Positions 25,174 through 33,146 of a stretch of 64,000 nucleotides of DNA are shown piece by piece. The stretch lies in the NCBI RefSeq assembly GCF_000017625.1, contig NC_009712.1, forward strand, positions 992,001-1,056,000, given 5' to 3'. The notes beneath the pieces were generated by a model. That model worked only from the letters and a program-made list of their open reading frames with translations, was not told the DNA's origin and searched no databases. This DNA comes from Methanoregula boonei 6A8 (lineage in GTDB: Archaea; Halobacteriota; Methanomicrobia; Methanomicrobiales; Methanospirillaceae). The translations under genes were made by a program, and so were the position numbers. Every line of letters begins with the position of its first letter. Within the stretch, counting starts at the first letter, position 1.

Positions 25174-26229
25174 TCAGGCCTCTATCTTGAGCTCGCCAAA
25201 CTTCGTGCGGTAGTCGTTTGGCTCAAGATACGTCTGAAGATTTTGTTTGATCTTCCGGGATTTTTCCGACAGCTTCGCATCTTTGAAGGCAAGATATCCA
25301 ACAATGAGAGACTCCAGGCTTTCCTTTAACGAGGAGAGCGCCTGCTCGTACGTGCTTCCATATCCCTCCAGCGACAACTCTTCGTTCGCAAGGCACCAGT
25401 GATTGTCCTTATCATCGTAGGATACACGGATGTTAACCGGCTGGCGGAAGGTAAACTCGTCAAGAGTGTCCAAAGTGATCGAATTAAAGGACTGGATATC
25501 CTTGACAACTTCCATCTCCTTTAACCGGGCTCTTTTGCTCATGACACCATTCACCGTCACCGACGATTTGAAGAACGCCCTGACATCCTTCTCCCAGTCA
25601 GCAGGATAATCGCATTTAATCGTTTCATTGTCGAGAGTTTTGATGGTAAACGATCGCGGTTCGTCGCCCTTGATGCGGGTGATGACGCCTTTGATCTCAA
25701 TCGCCGACTTCCGGTAATATTCGGAGATAAGGCCTTCAATGTAAGCCTCGCGGTGTGAAGGTAAGACTACAGGATTTCTCGGCTTCTTCGTATCATAGCC
25801 GACTTTCACGCTGAATTTGTTTTTCCTGGAGAGCATTCCCCGGAAACTTTCAAGGAACCGGATAATCTGCGACGGGTCCTCAAAGTCACGTTCGATCTTC
25901 TCACGGAATTCATCAGTGTTTTCGATGAGTGCGTTGATGAGGTCCTGGAGATCAAAAACCATCTCATCGAATACAAGGGATTCCCTGAAGAGTTCGGTGG
26001 TAAAATCGAGCGGCTGAAAAGCAACCGCTACGCTTCCTTTGCCGGTATTCGTAAGATATAATTTGAAATCCGTTTTTGGATGTTCCCCGTATTTTGTCTG
26101 TTGAAAAACGTCGACGACTTTCTGGAGATTGGTTAAAATTTTTCCAAAGGTGTATGCCTCGATCTTATGATCGGTGACAATTTTTCCATCGATGATGAGC
26201 CAAAATTTTTTGGTCTCATGTCCTGCCAT
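25174..26229 (-). CDS. large protein with a HicB-like C-terminal domain, antitoxin candidate
   Basis: The 351-residue protein has an N-terminal part (1-250) that I cannot assign, containing a beta-rich segment around 185-240 (IEIKGVITRIKGDEPRSFTI and similar), and a C-terminal domain at about 265-325: NIRVSYDDKDNHWCLANEEL followed by YGSTYEQALSSLKESLESL. The latter has the strand-strand-helix pattern of HicB antitoxins. The gene directly precedes the HicA-like gene with two bases between. Classical HicB proteins are 70-150 residues, so the extra 250 residues are unusual and may sense a trigger or bind another target. There is no obvious DNA-binding domain. Confidence 0.6.
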   Translation of the reverse strand: MAGHETKKFWLIIDGKIVTDHKIEAYTFGKILTNLQKVVDVFQQTKYGEHPKTDFKLYLTNTGKGSVAVAFQPLDFTTELFRESLVFDEMVFDLQDLINALIENTDEFREKIERDFEDPSQIIRFLESFRGMLSRKNKFSVKVGYDTKKPRNPVVLPSHREAYIEGLISEYYRKSAIEIKGVITRIKGDEPRSFTIKTLDNETIKCDYPADWEKDVRAFFKSSVTVNGVMSKRARLKEMEVVKDIQSFNSITLDTLDEFTFRQPVNIRVSYDDKDNHWCLANEELSLEGYGSTYEQALSSLKESLESLIVGYLAFKDAKLSEKSRKIKQNLQTYLEPNDYRTKFGELKIEA

Positions 26230-27035
26230 AGTTATTCATCCGCAGATAAACTCATAAACCTTCTTCTATACAATTGGATCGACTGTCCATATCCGGTAAA
26301 ATATTCTGAAATCTTTATCGTTTTAAAAAGGTCCAATTCAGATTTTGGATCCGTTATTGCAGAGCTTCACCAATGGTTCGGATGAAAAATAATTATCGGT
26401 GATCCATCTGTACGAAGAACAGAGTACCCAGTGCCGGTATTCCGATATACCAGAAGACGGCTCCCCAGAACCCGATCCAGACCAAGGTGCCTAACGGATT
26501 TATTGAATGGAGCAAATTTTCAGGGAATGACAATCAAAATTATGATAAATACTCAAGGACCGAACTCAGGATATTCAGGTTTGTCCGTATTGTCTCATGG
26601 AACCTTCCCTAAGACCATACCTAATCCGGGCCCAAATTGAGCTCCGATGACCCTTTTTCAGATCCAAAAAAGCCCGTATCGGGCTCCGTTTAAAAATAAG
26701 CCTAAATCAGCCGTATTTTTGCAAACGGACGATTTTAACAAGGCTCATAAAGGCCCTTTCCTGCCCCGATCTCATCTCAAACGGGTTTTCGGTCGATCCC
26801 GGAAAAAGGTGCCAAAAAAAGGCCTCTATGGGCCGATTATGGGCATTTTATGGGGCTCAATTTTGGCGTATTTTGGCGAATAAAGCGATTAAAATGGGTA
26901 TTTTCCACACGAACCCTATCGGACGGTTTTACGGGCGTATTTTTGGCGTATTCTTGGGGAAAACGCAGAGGGGATTTCGGCATCCGTCCTTATCGCTCAT
27001 CCCCTCCGGAGCGCAAACATGTTCACCTGCCGTTG
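26230..27035. other. intergenic region with a rearranged dispersed repeat
   Basis: No gene is supported. AT-rich sequence next to the HicB-like gene is followed at 26660-26955 by a diverged member of the dispersed repeat family. Frames of 60-130 codons here (26647-26883, 26828-27214) cross the repeat and have low complexity. The region forms the right border of the defence island. Confidence 0.55.
26660..26955. repeat. dispersed intergenic repeat, diverged and rearranged copy C
   Basis: On the reverse strand, 26955-26815 reads ACGCCCGTAAAAC, then GGGTTCGTGTGGAAAATA and later GGCCCATA, closely related to copies A and B (CCCGTAAAACG, GGTTCGCGTGGAAAATA, GGCCCATAAA). On the forward strand, 26668-26712 also carries AAAAGCCCGT and AAAATAAGCCTAAAT, which match the forward sense of the same element. 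The copy therefore looks like two diverged half-elements in opposite directions. The translated reverse sense of B and the forward sense of C share the IFH-NPI--FYG pattern, showing common descent. Confidence 0.6.
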
Positions 27036-28058
27036 TCAGATTTTCAGTAATCGCTCCGCGTTTCCGTGCGCTATCTTATGCTTGTCCGCGTCGCTCACGG
27101 GCAAATGATCCAGGAAGGTGCGGGCTTCCGCCATCGAGCCGTAGGGATAATCGGCGGAGAACATTATCCGGTCGGCCCCGACCTGGAGGTAGAGATCCAG
27201 GAAGGTCGGGGTAAAGTTGAACCCGCTGAAGGAATAGTACACATTTTCCTGGAGATACTCCGCAACGGTTTTGTCCAGCTTTGTTACCTCCTTTGGTAAT
27301 CCCCGGTTAAGCCGGGGCATCATGAACGGGAGGGATTCTCCCAGGTGACCAATCACGATCCGGAGATCCGGGTACTGGTCGAACGCCCCGCCAAGGATCA
27401 GGCGGAGGACGTGGACCGCGGTCTCGATATGCCAGCCCCACCCGTGCCGGGACAGGCCAAAGGTTACCTCCGGTGAAAAACCTGCGTAATAGGCTTCAGT
27501 TACCGGCGCGGGCGGCGGTGTCGGGTGGATGCAGAGCGGGACCCCGAGCATTTCGGCGCGTTCAAGGATCGGCCAGAAGAATTTGTCATCGAGATAACGA
27601 CCGTGCGTATGCCCGTTGATCCATCCTCCCACAAAGCCATGCTCTTTAACCATGCGTTCCAGTTCGTCCGCGGCAGCATCCGGCGCGGCGGTCGGCAGCG
27701 TGGCAAACCCGGCAAACCGGTCCGGGTGCCGGAGCACTGCCGCCGCAAGATAGTCATTTGCTTCACGCGCCAGGTCTTTTGCCGCAGCAGCGTCGAGCTG
27801 TTGCACCGAAGGATCGGTCAGCGACAATACCTGCAGATCGATACCCGCGGCATCCATCCAGCCGATCCGCTCCTCCCCAAGGTCCAGCAGGTCGTCGACA
27901 ATATTCCTGCGGCCCACATTCCCCGGCAACACGGGCTGTCCGCGGAGTTTTTTCCCCGGGCCGTTCAGAAATGCCGGGCTTGCATAGTGCTCTTCAAGCG
28001 TGATCGTCCTCAACGGGCCGGGATCACGGGAACGGGGTGCAGCTGCCTTCTTTGCCAT
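27036..28058 (-). CDS. amidohydrolase-family protein (Amidohydrolase_2, ACMSD-like)
   Basis: The 340-residue TIM-barrel protein has the motifs of the amidohydrolase_2 family that includes ACMSD and aromatic-acid decarboxylases: ITLEEHYASPAF near the N-terminus (Glu and His as first metal ligands), CIHPTPP for the next His, VIGHLGESLPF, and the late catalytic Asp in FSADYPYGS. Such enzymes decarboxylate or hydrolyse aromatic acids using one metal. The exact substrate is unknown. An ATG at 28058 fits a nearly leaderless transcript; a GTG six codons upstream (28076) is the alternative. The gene lies close to the four-component methyltransferase operon, but a shared role is only a guess. Confidence 0.82.
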   Translation of the reverse strand: MAKKAAAPRSRDPGPLRTITLEEHYASPAFLNGPGKKLRGQPVLPGNVGRRNIVDDLLDLGEERIGWMDAAGIDLQVLSLTDPSVQQLDAAAAKDLAREANDYLAAAVLRHPDRFAGFATLPTAAPDAAADELERMVKEHGFVGGWINGHTHGRYLDDKFFWPILERAEMLGVPLCIHPTPPPAPVTEAYYAGFSPEVTFGLSRHGWGWHIETAVHVLRLILGGAFDQYPDLRIVIGHLGESLPFMMPRLNRGLPKEVTKLDKTVAEYLQENVYYSFSGFNFTPTFLDLYLQVGADRIMFSADYPYGSMAEARTFLDHLPVSDADKHKIAHGNAERLLKI

Positions 28059-28140
28059 GAACCCGGTTCTTGGCACAGGACTAAAAATAGGTTCTCATAG
28101 ATCCATCCGGGTGTGCAGCCGGGATCGGCAAAACCTTCGG

Positions 28141-29061
28141 TCACACCCCGGAATCGAGCTGTGCCTGGATCTTTTCCGCAACAGGTTCTGATGCTGCATC
28201 GAGCGGAACAAGACGGATCTGATCCGCGGAAGTAACACCTATTCCTAACTCAGAGGCACGGGCGATCTGCTCCTGGGAGAAAATTGTTCCCTCGCTCACA
28301 TCGTGGGACGTGCCAAAGGAGCGGAGCAGTGCAACCCCGGTTGCATCGATGGCAACCCGGTCCCGCCCGCCGATAATTACGTTGGGGCGAATGAGTTTTC
28401 CTTTGTCCGGCCCGCCGGTTGCAAATCCCTCGGTCGCATCCATGAGCACGAGATCGGTGGAATAAAATGTGTTGATCTCGGCAATCATCGCCCGCTGGTG
28501 GGGCGAGGTGTGCAGTTCGCCCATGAAGTCGTAATCAAGGCCGGGGACCCGCTTTGCGACAAGGCCGACAGAATTTTTTAGCGACATCGTGAAATGTCCC
28601 CCGTACCGGTGGGTCTTGAGGCAGCAGGTTTGTATAACACGGTCTGCCCAGGTAAAGACATTGGCAATGAAAAAACCCCGTTGCCAGTGAAGCCCGGGCG
28701 CCTGGATCTCCTGCCAGCCGTTCCGTTCGATCTCGTCCAGCACAACAACAGAAAACCCGAGCTCCTGTGCAAGAGAGAATACGCCACGGTTTTCAAGCAC
28801 GGTCCTTGTCGCCCCCATCCCGCTGCGTTCAGCAAGCGTGAGATGTGCCGGCCCCTCGTTCAGGATGGAATCTGCAATCCCCCGCAGCATATCGATATGT
28901 GTCGAAGCAGGGAATGGGTCGTCACTGTTGAAATTTGCCTTGAGAGCCACGCCGGCTCCTGACAATACGGAGAGATCGAACTCCTCAAGGATTGCGTGAA
29001 GCCCGCCGATACGGTCAGTCGCATCCGCGATAAAAATGTCTGTCTGCCCTTGCCCGGTCAT
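28141..29061 (-). CDS. DUF362 domain protein
   Basis: The 306-residue protein matches the DUF362 pattern: VALKANFNSDDPFPASTH near residue 38, then LAERSGMGATRTVLE, a central CCLKTHRYGGHFTMSLKNSVGLV around 148-170, and LMDATEGFATGGPDKGK near 210 followed by VAIDATGVALLRSFG. DUF362 proteins are widespread in methanogens; many carry ferredoxin-type clusters, but I see no CxxCxxC motif here, so this is the bare domain. The reaction is unknown. It is 82 bases upstream of the amidohydrolase on the same strand, so they may be co-transcribed. Confidence 0.8.
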   Translation of the reverse strand: MTGQGQTDIFIADATDRIGGLHAILEEFDLSVLSGAGVALKANFNSDDPFPASTHIDMLRGIADSILNEGPAHLTLAERSGMGATRTVLENRGVFSLAQELGFSVVVLDEIERNGWQEIQAPGLHWQRGFFIANVFTWADRVIQTCCLKTHRYGGHFTMSLKNSVGLVAKRVPGLDYDFMGELHTSPHQRAMIAEINTFYSTDLVLMDATEGFATGGPDKGKLIRPNVIIGGRDRVAIDATGVALLRSFGTSHDVSEGTIFSQEQIARASELGIGVTSADQIRLVPLDAASEPVAEKIQAQLDSGV

Positions 29062-29216
29062 AATGTCCCCGGTGAATCCTTATTATTGCGGGAGGAGATG
29101 AATGCTCGCTCTTTGCAGATCCGGAATAAGGTACCAAAGACGTTACCGGGAAAACCGGGGAAATCGCCATTTTCACAACGCAAATGATGTGCATGAAGTA
29201 TCCCGCGTTCCAGGAT

Positions 29217-29303
29217 GTATCACTGATACTTTCCCATTGATATCACCAATTAGAGATACGTATCAGTGATATGTTTAAGTAGTTATCACTCCAAAGTGAT
29301 AAC
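29217..29303. promoter_or_regulatory. cluster of TATCAC palindromes upstream of the AbiE-like operon
   Basis: Four related palindromes crowd into 87 bases directly before the start codon at 29305: GTATCACTGATAC at 29217-29229 (perfect), TGATATCA at 29238-29245, GTATCAGTGATAT at 29260-29272, and perfect nine-base arms GTTATCACT (29282-29290) and AGTGATAAC (29295-29303) with a four-base spacer. The last one ends one base before the ATG, so bound protein would block transcription start or translation. AbiEi antitoxins are known to bind repeats at their own promoter, and the winged-helix part of the first gene product is the likely binder. Confidence 0.75.
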
Positions 29304-29304
29304 C

Positions 29305-30330
29305 ATGGAATTCCCCGAAATTCCAGAGACTGCCGAGGAGTATGTCAGGAAACAGTTAGGCATCCCGCCGGATTCAAGAGATCTGGAACCGGAGAAACTG
29401 GCCAATCTCTATGATGCCCTGAATGTTGTCCTTCCCCTGCGACCGGACCATATTATCCAGAATCAGGGTATAATCTATTTCGTCGAAATGAAAAAGGGTT
29501 CCGTGACCCTCGATACACTTGCACGGATGAATCTTAACCGGGATATCTGGCAGAAAAAACCCGGTCGTCCGGAGGTTCGGCTGGTTCTTGCTGCAAAAAC
29601 CATCAATAAACGGGAAGAAGAACTGGCCAGGGATCTCGATATCCAGATTATAAAACTCCCTTGGGCAATCAGCTCCCCCAAAGATCAGGAATACAAATCC
29701 TCCAATGTTCGTATCAGTTCCGATAAATCCTGGAGAATCATTACCCGCCTGCTTAAGGAAAAAAATACCTCCATCCGTCAATTGGCAATAAAAGAGAACG
29801 TATCGTACGGGTGGACGCACAAGGTTATCGAAATCCTCAGCGAACAAAACATCGTCCGTAAAGAGGGTGGCTACGTAACCATCGCGGATGTGAAAAATCT
29901 CCTGAATGGCGTTGCATGGGAGCGGCCCATGAAAAATTTACAGGAGGAAGAACTTTTTGTGAATTTTACCGGAGCCCACGTGGCCGCACAGGAAATAACC
30001 CGGGCACTCAAGGATCAAAAAATCCCCTTTGCTTTCACGAGTTATACCTCTGGAGGACTTTACACATCGTATGCATTCCGGCAGGATGTTATCTGTCTCT
30101 ATCTCGAAAAGGGAGCAATTGATCAGTTTAAGGAAAATTTTGGTACAACCCAGGAGAACAATGTCCGTGCCATAATTTACACTCCGGACCGGGATGTATT
30201 CACTCATACACAGGAAAAAGAATCCATTGTCATCACCTCCCCCTCCCAGACATTGCTCGATCTTGCGGGACTTGGGTACAGTGCAATGGACCTGACCATG
30301 GCGATGGTGGAGAGATATGCCGGTTTATGA
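29305..30330 (+). CDS. AbiEi-like antitoxin/regulator with nuclease-like N-terminal domain
   Basis: The 341-residue protein has three parts. Residues 1-125 look like a restriction-endonuclease-like fold: RPDHIIQ with Asp48, then IIYFVEMKKGS with Glu61 and Lys63. Residues about 140-205 form a winged helix (ITRLLKEKNTSIRQLAIKE and a wing with VRKEGGYVTI). Residues 215-341 resemble the AbiEi C-terminal domain (IPFAFTSYTSGGLYTSYAFR and a strand with ICLYLEKG). The ATG at 29305 begins directly after a palindrome, and a frame extension upstream crosses that operator. The gene overlaps the nucleotidyltransferase gene by 14 bases, the order of a type IV antitoxin-toxin pair. Confidence 0.72.
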   Translation: MEFPEIPETAEEYVRKQLGIPPDSRDLEPEKLANLYDALNVVLPLRPDHIIQNQGIIYFVEMKKGSVTLDTLARMNLNRDIWQKKPGRPEVRLVLAAKTINKREEELARDLDIQIIKLPWAISSPKDQEYKSSNVRISSDKSWRIITRLLKEKNTSIRQLAIKENVSYGWTHKVIEILSEQNIVRKEGGYVTIADVKNLLNGVAWERPMKNLQEEELFVNFTGAHVAAQEITRALKDQKIPFAFTSYTSGGLYTSYAFRQDVICLYLEKGAIDQFKENFGTTQENNVRAIIYTPDRDVFTHTQEKESIVITSPSQTLLDLAGLGYSAMDLTMAMVERYAGL

Positions 30331-31066
30331 TCCTGGTCCTGAGATCATTGAGACATCTGCTGCGGAACTCCGGAAAATTGTATCCTGGGCTAACGCGTCC
30401 GGTCCGGGTCCCGAATTACAGAATATTGTGCTGATCGGGGGTTGGGCTGTAGATGCATATAATCCGTATTTTGGATCGGTGGATATTGATCTCGTTACCG
30501 ATGACAGGATCCGTGAATCGTTAATCGGGTACCTGACAACCCGCGAAGGATACCATCCACGAGTCCATTACCCGGTTAATACCGTCGAGAAAGTCACACC
30601 CTATGGCGAGATTATTCTCGATTTCATTCCCCGGGAAACACCCTATCCGTATGAAGGGCACCGTGAGATACCGTATACGATGGAAATTCTCACGGGCAAC
30701 ACCGTGTTCCGGAATGTGCGGGGAGGAGCGGGAATTTTGGTCCCGAACAGATCGGTTCTGCTGCTGTTGAAAATGAAAGCCGCATGGGACAGAACGTACA
30801 GGATTCTCCATCAGACATCCGCAGATGTCCGGTGGGAAGGAATGAAAAAAATTAAGGATTGTGCCGATATCCTTGCGCTGATCGATCCCCGTCGCGGGGG
30901 ACGCGAAATCGATTTGGAAATTCTCGGGCAGGAGATCTCACGGGCCGGGTTTCTCAGGGAAGTTATCGTACAAATACCTGGTTTGGACGCAGTCAGAGAT
31001 CGATACCGGCGGATGGACCGACAGGAAATTCGTCGGGTATGTGAGGACTTTATCTCCTTGTTGTAG
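30317..31066 (+). CDS. AbiEii-like nucleotidyltransferase, toxin candidate
   Basis: The 249-residue protein has a DNA-polymerase-beta-like nucleotidyltransferase core: VLIGGWAVDAYNPYFGSVDIDLV gives the GG motif (41-42) and the S-x-D-x-D pattern with Asp56 and Asp58, and IILDFIPRE gives the third acidic residue, Asp102. The C-terminal half is helical. AbiEii/MenT-type toxins transfer nucleotides to targets such as tRNA acceptor ends. The start lies 14 bases inside the end of the AbiEi-like gene. The upstream palindromes probably control both genes. The family assignment rests on motif order and gene pairing; other MNT-type toxins share the core. Confidence 0.75.
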   Translation: MPVYDPGPEIIETSAAELRKIVSWANASGPGPELQNIVLIGGWAVDAYNPYFGSVDIDLVTDDRIRESLIGYLTTREGYHPRVHYPVNTVEKVTPYGEIILDFIPRETPYPYEGHREIPYTMEILTGNTVFRNVRGGAGILVPNRSVLLLLKMKAAWDRTYRILHQTSADVRWEGMKKIKDCADILALIDPRRGGREIDLEILGQEISRAGFLREVIVQIPGLDAVRDRYRRMDRQEIRRVCEDFISLL

Positions 31067-31147
31067 TTTTTGAGTAAATGACCTGCTCCCCTGATGCATA
31101 ATCTCAACAAATTCTAAAAAAACTCTTGGCCGAAGGATCCCCCGGCC

Positions 31148-32404
31148 CTAATACGTCCCGTATTTCTTCACGGCCTCTAACACAGCCCTGACATTCTCCG
31201 GCCGGGCTTCACCAGATATGCCACCGTCCGCACCCGGGTAGATCATCATGCCGCCCTGCTTGCAGTCGTCAAGCATTGACTTCATGTAATCGTCCACCTT
31301 CTGTGGTGTGCCTCCGATGAGAAGCGAGTTAGGCGGGCCAGATACGAGAACCACATGGTCATCGAGCACCTCCCGGACTTTCCTCGGGTCGGTCTTGTCA
31401 AAGACCGCAACGATCTTTCCTTTCGGGAGATCGAGGAGGGTTTCCAGGTGCGCATCGTGCCGGCCCTCAAAGAGGATGTACGGCGTCTGGCCCATGTTGA
31501 TCACTTCGAGAAGCACCTTCTTTAACGACGGCCAGTAGAACTCGTTGTACTGCTTCGGATTGAGGTACTCGGTTAAGTGCAGCGGGAAGAAGCACTCGAC
31601 CACGTTTGTCCCAAGGGCCTTTTTGACCTCGGGCGGGACGGCACCGCTCAGCCGGGCCGATTCGATCAAGGGCTCCACGAGCGCATCCGCGGACTGCTTC
31701 ACGAGATCGGGCTTGCGGTAGATGTCGAGCACGACATTTTTTATGTCCCGCAAAAAGTCGCTCACGAAGTCGAGCGGGGCATAACTCCACGAGGTCGGGA
31801 ACGTCGGGATGCCCATCTGTCCGAGCTGCCCGATAACCGCCATCTGCGCCGCCCCGGATTTTGAGAGTTCCGCGCCGTAGGCAAGCATCGCAGCGTTTGC
31901 CTCAGGAGATCCCAAATCAGCAAGTGCCGGGCACATCCGCGGCAGCGCAACCCGGTTCAAAAAGCCGGACGGGTCGGCGATGAGCTGGCCATACTCCTCC
32001 GGTTTCATGATCTCCTTTCCCACGAACTGCGGGTGGGAGGAAGCGTCGAGTTCCACACCGGGCCATTTCGTGTACACGTCTTTTAAGATCTGGTGGAACG
32101 GGCCGGTCATGAACCGCGCCCCTGATGCAAGCGGCGGGTTGTTCTTCATGAACGTGAGTACCATGTTCATCCCCTCAAGGCCGTTTAAGACCAGCAGCGA
32201 ATCAAAGTCAAAGTCTTTGGCAGTCTTCATCGCTGCATCGTGGTTCTTCCCGTAATCGAAGAATATCTCCTGCGCCGTGTACCCCGCGTACCGCCCGTGG
32301 AAGAGATCCACCATCGCGGTGACCGGCACCCGGTCCGGCTCTTTACCCGCAATAACGGTCTCAAGCCGGGCAAGCTTCTCCCGGTAAATCTGTGCGCCGT
32401 CCAT
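31148..32404 (-). CDS. UroD-family methyltransferase, MtoB-like methyltransferase I candidate
   Basis: The 418-residue protein belongs to the uroporphyrinogen-decarboxylase-like methyltransferase family (COG0407): VIAGKEPDRVPVTAMVDLF at the N-terminus, a TIM barrel with a middle VIGQLGQMGIPTF, and a late ILFEGRHDAHLETLLDL. In MtaA/MtbA-type enzymes the late loop carries an H-x-C zinc pair; here it reads RHDAHLE without Cys, so it is not a standard methyl-corrinoid:CoM enzyme. It is six bases downstream of the corrinoid protein gene, and the operon also holds MtrH-like and RACE genes. By analogy with Mto systems it may take a methyl group from a methoxylated or other methylated substrate. Confidence 0.8.
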   Translation of the reverse strand: MDGAQIYREKLARLETVIAGKEPDRVPVTAMVDLFHGRYAGYTAQEIFFDYGKNHDAAMKTAKDFDFDSLLVLNGLEGMNMVLTFMKNNPPLASGARFMTGPFHQILKDVYTKWPGVELDASSHPQFVGKEIMKPEEYGQLIADPSGFLNRVALPRMCPALADLGSPEANAAMLAYGAELSKSGAAQMAVIGQLGQMGIPTFPTSWSYAPLDFVSDFLRDIKNVVLDIYRKPDLVKQSADALVEPLIESARLSGAVPPEVKKALGTNVVECFFPLHLTEYLNPKQYNEFYWPSLKKVLLEVINMGQTPYILFEGRHDAHLETLLDLPKGKIVAVFDKTDPRKVREVLDDHVVLVSGPPNSLLIGGTPQKVDDYMKSMLDDCKQGGMMIYPGADGGISGEARPENVRAVLEAVKKYGTY

Positions 32405-32410
32405 CGCTCT

Positions 32411-33046
32411 TCACGCCCCGGCAAGCTGCTTGATCTTCCTCACACCCACGGCCGCATCATCCGCCCATTCGTCTGCGCCGGTGTGCTCTTTTGCTTCCTC
32501 ATCGCACCGCCCGCCGCCGATAATGATCTTTACCTGCGAACGGAGCCCGGCGGCTTTTATCGCATCGATGGTCTTTTTCATCGACTCGATCGCCTCGGTG
32601 AGAAGGCCGCTCATGCTCACGACTTTCGGGTGATGGTCCTGGATCGCCTTGATAAATACGGCGGGCGGCTGGTCAACGCCGATATCGATAATCTCAAAGC
32701 CCTCGGCCTCGAGGAGCGCCGAGACAATGTTCTTCCCGATATCGTGCACGTCCCCTTCCACAGTACCGACAAGGATTGTGCCCTTGCTTGCCATCTTGTG
32801 CTCGCCAAAGACCGGCTTTAAGAGGGCCATTGCCTGCGAGAGGATCTCGCCGGCCATCATGAGATCGGAGACAAAGTACCGCCCCTCCTCGAAGCGTTTG
32901 CCCACGATATCGGTAGCCTTCCTGATATCCTCAAGGATCAGGAGCGGGGCTTCCTTAGCAGCAATCCTTTGGTTCAGGAGGTCGATACAGGTGGTCTCAT
33001 CGAGATCGACAAGAGCGTTGACAAAAGCATCTCGTGTGTCTGCCAT
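32411..33046 (-). CDS. methyltransferase corrinoid protein (MtbC/MtoC-like)
   Basis: The 211-residue protein has the two domains of methyl-carrying corrinoid proteins: an N-terminal four-helix cap (about 1-85, with RFEEGRYFVSDLMMAGEIL) and a Rossmann-like B12-binding domain with GDVHDIGKN (about 98-106; His is the lower cobalt ligand), then SMSGLLT and the late IIIGGGRC. It holds a cobamide whose Co(I) state accepts a methyl group from methyltransferase I and passes it on. It lies between the RACE gene, 100 bases upstream, and the UroD-family gene, six bases downstream. Confidence 0.93.
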   Translation of the reverse strand: MADTRDAFVNALVDLDETTCIDLLNQRIAAKEAPLLILEDIRKATDIVGKRFEEGRYFVSDLMMAGEILSQAMALLKPVFGEHKMASKGTILVGTVEGDVHDIGKNIVSALLEAEGFEIIDIGVDQPPAVFIKAIQDHHPKVVSMSGLLTEAIESMKKTIDAIKAAGLRSQVKIIIGGGRCDEEAKEHTGADEWADDAAVGVRKIKQLAGA

Positions 33047-33146
33047 GGTACACCCCTAATAATGCGGGTATTTCACAAAGCAATACTATGCCGGGGGGTT
33101 ATAATAGGTTTCCACCCGTGACAGTCCCCGGCCGGGAATATTTTTT

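Noticed and set aside
29217-29303. CRISPR-like array
   Set aside because: The repeated TATCAC units are short palindromes with irregular spacing and fit operators; there are no regular spacers, and no cas genes lie nearby.
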